From Heterobasidion occidentale (taxonomy: Eukaryota; Basidiomycota; Agaricomycetes; Russulales; Bondarzewiaceae), in the NCBI GenBank assembly GCA_039111635.1, contig JBCAQO010000007.1:2728001-2792000 (forward strand): DNA of 64,000 nt. The letters are read 5' to 3'. The notes under the pieces were generated by a model. It was not told where the DNA came from, did not search any database, and saw only the letters and a program-made list of their open reading frames with translations. The position numbers and the translations under genes are program-made. Positions 60,733-64,000 of this stretch are shown piece by piece. Position 1 is the stretch's first letter; each line of letters opens with the position of its first letter.

Positions 60733-61495
60733 TCAGACGGCGTCATTCTCGACGAGGCGGCCGCAGATGATATACTTGTTTGAGAAGTGGTCAATCCAGC
60801 CTTTCATGTTCTCGCTAGAACGAAGTTACAGGAACATAGGTCAGCCAAGCAGTGGGGCAAAGAAATTTACGCGAAGGTGCACGTGGGTAGTGCGGACTGC
60901 AATGGAGCGAGACGGAACCGAGGCGAGAAGGAAACGGGACGCACATCTCGTCGGGCGTGAGGTCTTCGAGCTTGTCGAGAGGTTGGTCGATGGGAGTGAG
61001 CATTTCTGCACGGATTCGCGGGGTGAGTGAGTCAGCACGCCGGGCGCCGATCGTCCGAGAGAGGGGGAAAGGGCGCGCACCGACATCGAAGGACTGCTTG
61101 GCCATGCCGCGCGAGGCGTCGCGGCCTGCAAAGTTGCCATACATGCCGTCTATGCCATGTCAATTCAGCACAGATCGACTCGAGCGGCGACGGGCGCACG
61201 ACGCACCGGGCCCGTAGAAGTTCCTCCCCGCGGTCACGTCAAACACTGTGCCGGCGATAGCCAACAAGATGCGGCCGCCGTCGCGCCCGCTGAAGGGCTC
61301 GAGGGTCTTTGGGGTGTACGTGGTAAAGAGGAGAGTCGGGGGGTGCGCCTTGGGCATCCAGGAGTAGCCGGCCTTGAACTCTGTGGGGGCCTCTTTGGGA
61401 ACGGAGGCGCGTGGGAAGATGACACGCTGGACATAGTAAACTATGTAGAGGACGAGGGCGGTGTTGATGGGAGTGGAAAGCGCGAAGGAGGACAT
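60733..61495 (-). CDS. DAP1: Haem-binding MAPR protein (Dap1/PGRMC type)
   Basis: Membrane-associated progesterone receptor family proteins bind haem through a cytochrome b5-like fold and support P450 enzymes in sterol synthesis at the ER. Four exons. It starts MSSFALSTPINTALVLYIVYY, a single membrane helix. Then come KTLEPFSGRDGGRILLAIAG and TVFDVTAGRNFYGPDGMYGN, then FAGRDASRGMAKQSFDVEML, and the end ENMKGWIDHFSNKYIICGRL. The two conserved tyrosines (NFYGP and GMYGN) that coordinate or support haem in this family are present. Intron phases were read from GPG|.., SFDV|E and DE|I. The stop is at 60733. Length about 170 residues, normal for the family. Confidence 0.88.
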
Positions 61496-62066
61496 GGTGG
61501 GCGACGTTGGTGGTGGGGAGAGGCAAGGGAATGATGCAGGGATGCTTGGAAAGCCCGGTCGGCGCGCGCTCGCACATCTGACCGACACACTGGCGCTGCA
61601 CCCTGCGTGAAATCACTGTGAAATCTCGCACTCATCCCAGCCCACCGCGATCTGTTTGCGGGCTCTTCGTAAACCTCAGGCAACTGAGCTGCAGTTCGGG
61701 ACTGCAGCAGTGTCGTTTGAGCGACCTCCTCTGACGTACTGTTCAAGAACTTTGCAGCTTGCGGATTTCGGGTACAAGGCGCACAAGTCTCCTCTACCCA
61801 TCTTTTATATGAAGGTGCTGCTATCACGAGAAGCTTTCGCTGTTCGGTAAACGATACAAGGCATGGAGTGTGCCGAAGACGCAGTACATGCATGGACGAG
61901 TACGAAAGGGAAAACGAGAACGGCAAGTGTAAGATATACTCCATGCGATCTTCGACATGAAGCATGCGTGATGAAATCATGACACGATTCGACACTCAGC
62001 TAGTCAGTGACTGAGTGACTGATGCGCATATCATGTACCTACTCGTCGCCCTCGTCTCCCTCGTCT
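61496..62066. other. Intergenic, nothing recognised
   Basis: Promoter side of DAP1 and 3' flank of the F-box gene. No supported frame. Confidence 0.4.
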
Positions 62067-63731
62067 TTAATCTCGTCCCCATCCCTCTCCGCCTCCCCAT
62101 TGTAATGGGACCCATTCTACCGACGCAAAGTGACGCTTCAAGACCTCGATGTAAGGTTCCTCAATTGAGCAGAATCGGAGCGACAAGGCCAGTGAGCGGC
62201 GGCCTTCAAAAACTGCACATAGTGCGCCACATAATAACTCCTGTTCGCCACCAGCAAATACGGCATTTTTTATGCGCAGATGCTGAAGTCGAGGATAAAG
62301 ATGCGTGGTATAGTCCTGCCGGGATAGCGATGCTAGCGCCTTCGCAAAGCTAATCGCTATTTTTTCACCTACTACCAACGTCGTTACGTTCTTCGACTGC
62401 TGTATGAGGGGGTACCAGTCTGCTTCCGCAGGGTTGAAGTATCCAGCGAGAGAACAGGAACGCATTTCGTGAAGGGGAAGTATAGCACCCAATGCTCGGA
62501 AAATAGACTGTCCAATGTTGAGGCCGAGTTCGTGCGACCCACCAGTCAGGTAAATCTCCAGACTGCCCGGTAACGAGGATACCGAATTGTGGTTGATCAG
62601 CTCAGACGATGGGTCTACGGGCGAGATAGTAAGAGTAGCGCCGGGTTTTTGACGTTGGTACCCGTCTGTAAAGCAAACAGAAGCAACTCTGGTGTCTCCA
62701 GCCAGGTTCCCGATGTATTGTTGTAGAAATTGGGTCGCAGCAGCTACAGCGGTGTTCTCGAAGGTTGCTTCTGGAGGGGGGATTCTTTCCCACACTTCTG
62801 AACTGAGCTTCAGACGAGTGAAGGAAGGGAGGACAAAGTAGGACACCAATCTGCTGCAGTAATTGACATGGGCCTCGAGGGACAGAAGCTTCAGGCGAGG
62901 TAAGGGAATGGTGGCGTGACTGGCAAGGTGGAATTTCATGTTGCTATCGAGAGCAACCCACGGCTGCGACGGCTGAGATATGTGCAATTCAAGTAGACAT
63001 GGCAACTCCCTGAGGGCATTGAGGAGTTTTGTCATGGGATCTTTCGGGAAACCATTTCCCTCATCATCAAAGACACCAACGTCGATCAACGTTAAATGTG
63101 TCAGCTCGCAATGGAACAGAGGGGAGGAAGAATCGATGTCGCATTGTCTCAAGGATAGCGAGCGTAAAGGCGGGCAAGTGTCCATGAAGATATTTGAGGG
63201 AAGCTGGTATCTGTTGTCCCTATAGGACACCAGTTGGAGCGATTGCAAAGCCGGAGCGGGCCTCAACATCAGAAGTGAGTCGCACCAATCCCGATTACGG
63301 TAGTTGATACCGAGCTTCAGCGTTTGGGTACGACGGATATGTGTCAACAATTGTCCCAGTATGGCGTTTGTTGTCGGAAAGGTCTCGTCGATGTCAAAAG
63401 TGAGGTCGACGTTCTTCGCTCGGCGGATTAGTTCCAACATACCGTTAAGGCGTCGGAGAGACGTGACCTCGGACCAGAGATGTGGGCAGGCAAGGGCGAC
63501 TTCTCTCCAACGTCGGCAAACATGTGTAGCTTTCAATCTGGACGAATCATGGCCATGCCGGCCATCTAAACGGAGCAATGACAGGATGTGTGTGAGAATC
63601 TCGGTTGGGAGCTGAGATATAAGAGCTACGGAGTTTCGTTGAGATTTGAGGATGGCTAGACGCGCTTTCAATGCGCGGATTTCAGAATCAATTGCTTCAC
63701 GCCGCGAATGAAGGGATTGACTGTCTATCAT
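62067..63731 (-). CDS. F-box protein with leucine-rich C-terminus
   Basis: A single exon of 554 residues from the ATG at 63731 (MIDSQSLHSRREAIDSEIRA); the longer frame to 63776 would need a GTG start. A short coiled coil (EIRALKARLAILKSQRN) precedes an F-box: ISQLPTEILTHILSLLRLDG, then LKATHVCRRWREVALACPHL and WSEV. The remainder has irregular leucine-rich segments (LRSLSLRQCDI, LTHLTLIDVGV, LPRLKLLSLEA, LPSFTRLKLS), as in the very large agaricomycete F-box family. It probably recruits a target to an SCF ubiquitin ligase through Skp1; the substrate is unknown. The coding frame is unbroken. It ends WGGGEGWGRD. Confidence 0.88.
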   Translation of the reverse strand: MIDSQSLHSRREAIDSEIRALKARLAILKSQRNSVALISQLPTEILTHILSLLRLDGRHGHDSSRLKATHVCRRWREVALACPHLWSEVTSLRRLNGMLELIRRAKNVDLTFDIDETFPTTNAILGQLLTHIRRTQTLKLGINYRNRDWCDSLLMLRPAPALQSLQLVSYRDNRYQLPSNIFMDTCPPLRSLSLRQCDIDSSSPLFHCELTHLTLIDVGVFDDEGNGFPKDPMTKLLNALRELPCLLELHISQPSQPWVALDSNMKFHLASHATIPLPRLKLLSLEAHVNYCSRLVSYFVLPSFTRLKLSSEVWERIPPPEATFENTAVAAATQFLQQYIGNLAGDTRVASVCFTDGYQRQKPGATLTISPVDPSSELINHNSVSSLPGSLEIYLTGGSHELGLNIGQSIFRALGAILPLHEMRSCSLAGYFNPAEADWYPLIQQSKNVTTLVVGEKIAISFAKALASLSRQDYTTHLYPRLQHLRIKNAVFAGGEQELLCGALCAVFEGRRSLALSLRFCSIEEPYIEVLKRHFASVEWVPLQWGGGEGWGRD

Positions 63732-64000
63732 GGTTGTTGGGGCCGATGGTCTCAATGGGCTGTCGAATAAAAACACCCTCAGTGCTCAGGCTGATAGAAA
63801 AAATGAATAGGAGCTAACCGCAGAGAGTGGCAGGTCAAAGCGAACGGCAATGCAACTGTATCCAGTTCGTACGAATAGAGTTCGCTGGCAAGAACAGTCT
63901 CACTGTTGACGCGTTGACGCGACAGAGACTCCCCAAACCTTAGGACCTCTGGCACTTGCGAAGGTCAAACTGCCCGTCAGTGACAGCACGTGATGGGTAC
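63732..64000. other. Window end, F-box promoter region
   Basis: Upstream flank of the F-box gene. No other feature recognised before the window ends. Confidence 0.4.

Overview
This is a stretch of a basidiomycete nuclear genome, most likely an agaricomycete of the wood-decay type. The evidence is: many short introns (about 50-65 nt) with GT..AG ends, a class I hydrophobin, a DUF6533 membrane protein, an Argonaute, fungal SLATT and GH3 enzymes, and a degenerate RecQ-helicase/DUF6589 pair. All homology calls were made by reading motifs; no database search was run. Exon boundaries were deduced by hand from splice signals and reading-frame continuity.

Layout. (1) 1-14,000 is a repeat-rich accessory block. 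It starts with a tandem non-autonomous LTR retroelement (LTRs 102-721 and 3769-4372, plus the tail of another copy at 1-101). Its interior holds about a dozen copies of a GTCC-RCAATGAC-TAAACTA motif. After 3 kb of decayed sequence comes a 6.5-kb unit (7529-14009) bounded by a 38-bp imperfect terminal inverted repeat. The unit holds two divergent decayed genes, a RecQ-type helicase (minus) and a DUF6589-like protein (plus). A complete 834-bp solo LTR with a 5-bp target duplication sits inside the helicase. I consider this TIR-bounded helicase/DUF6589 unit the most interesting object in the window.

(2) 14,000-46,600 is gene-dense. In order: secreted Cys-containing protein (-), ornithine carbamoyltransferase (+), DUF6533 membrane protein (-), glycogen synthase (+), Npr3 of the SEACIT/GATOR1 complex (-), a large probable mitochondrial protein with an internal duplication (+), Argonaute (+) with three apparent microexons, a Myb/SANT-like protein (-), the DEAH helicase Prp43 (+), a secreted GH3-PA14 glycosidase (-) and a hydrophobin with a long DPKKEY repeat (+).

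(3) 46,600-53,600 is very GC-rich and gene-poor, containing one fungal SLATT-domain protein (+) and one tentative small gene. (4) 53,670-57,520 is a diverged ~2-kb tandem duplication that carries a tiny four-exon gene, intact in the first copy and broken by an in-frame stop in the second. (5) 57,700-64,000 holds a bHLH protein (-), the haem-binding MAPR/Dap1 protein (-) and an F-box protein (-).

The housekeeping genes do not form a pathway cluster. Arginine synthesis (OTC), nutrient sensing (Npr3) and glycogen storage are metabolic neighbours but are separately transcribed. Argonaute is the only RNA-silencing component seen.
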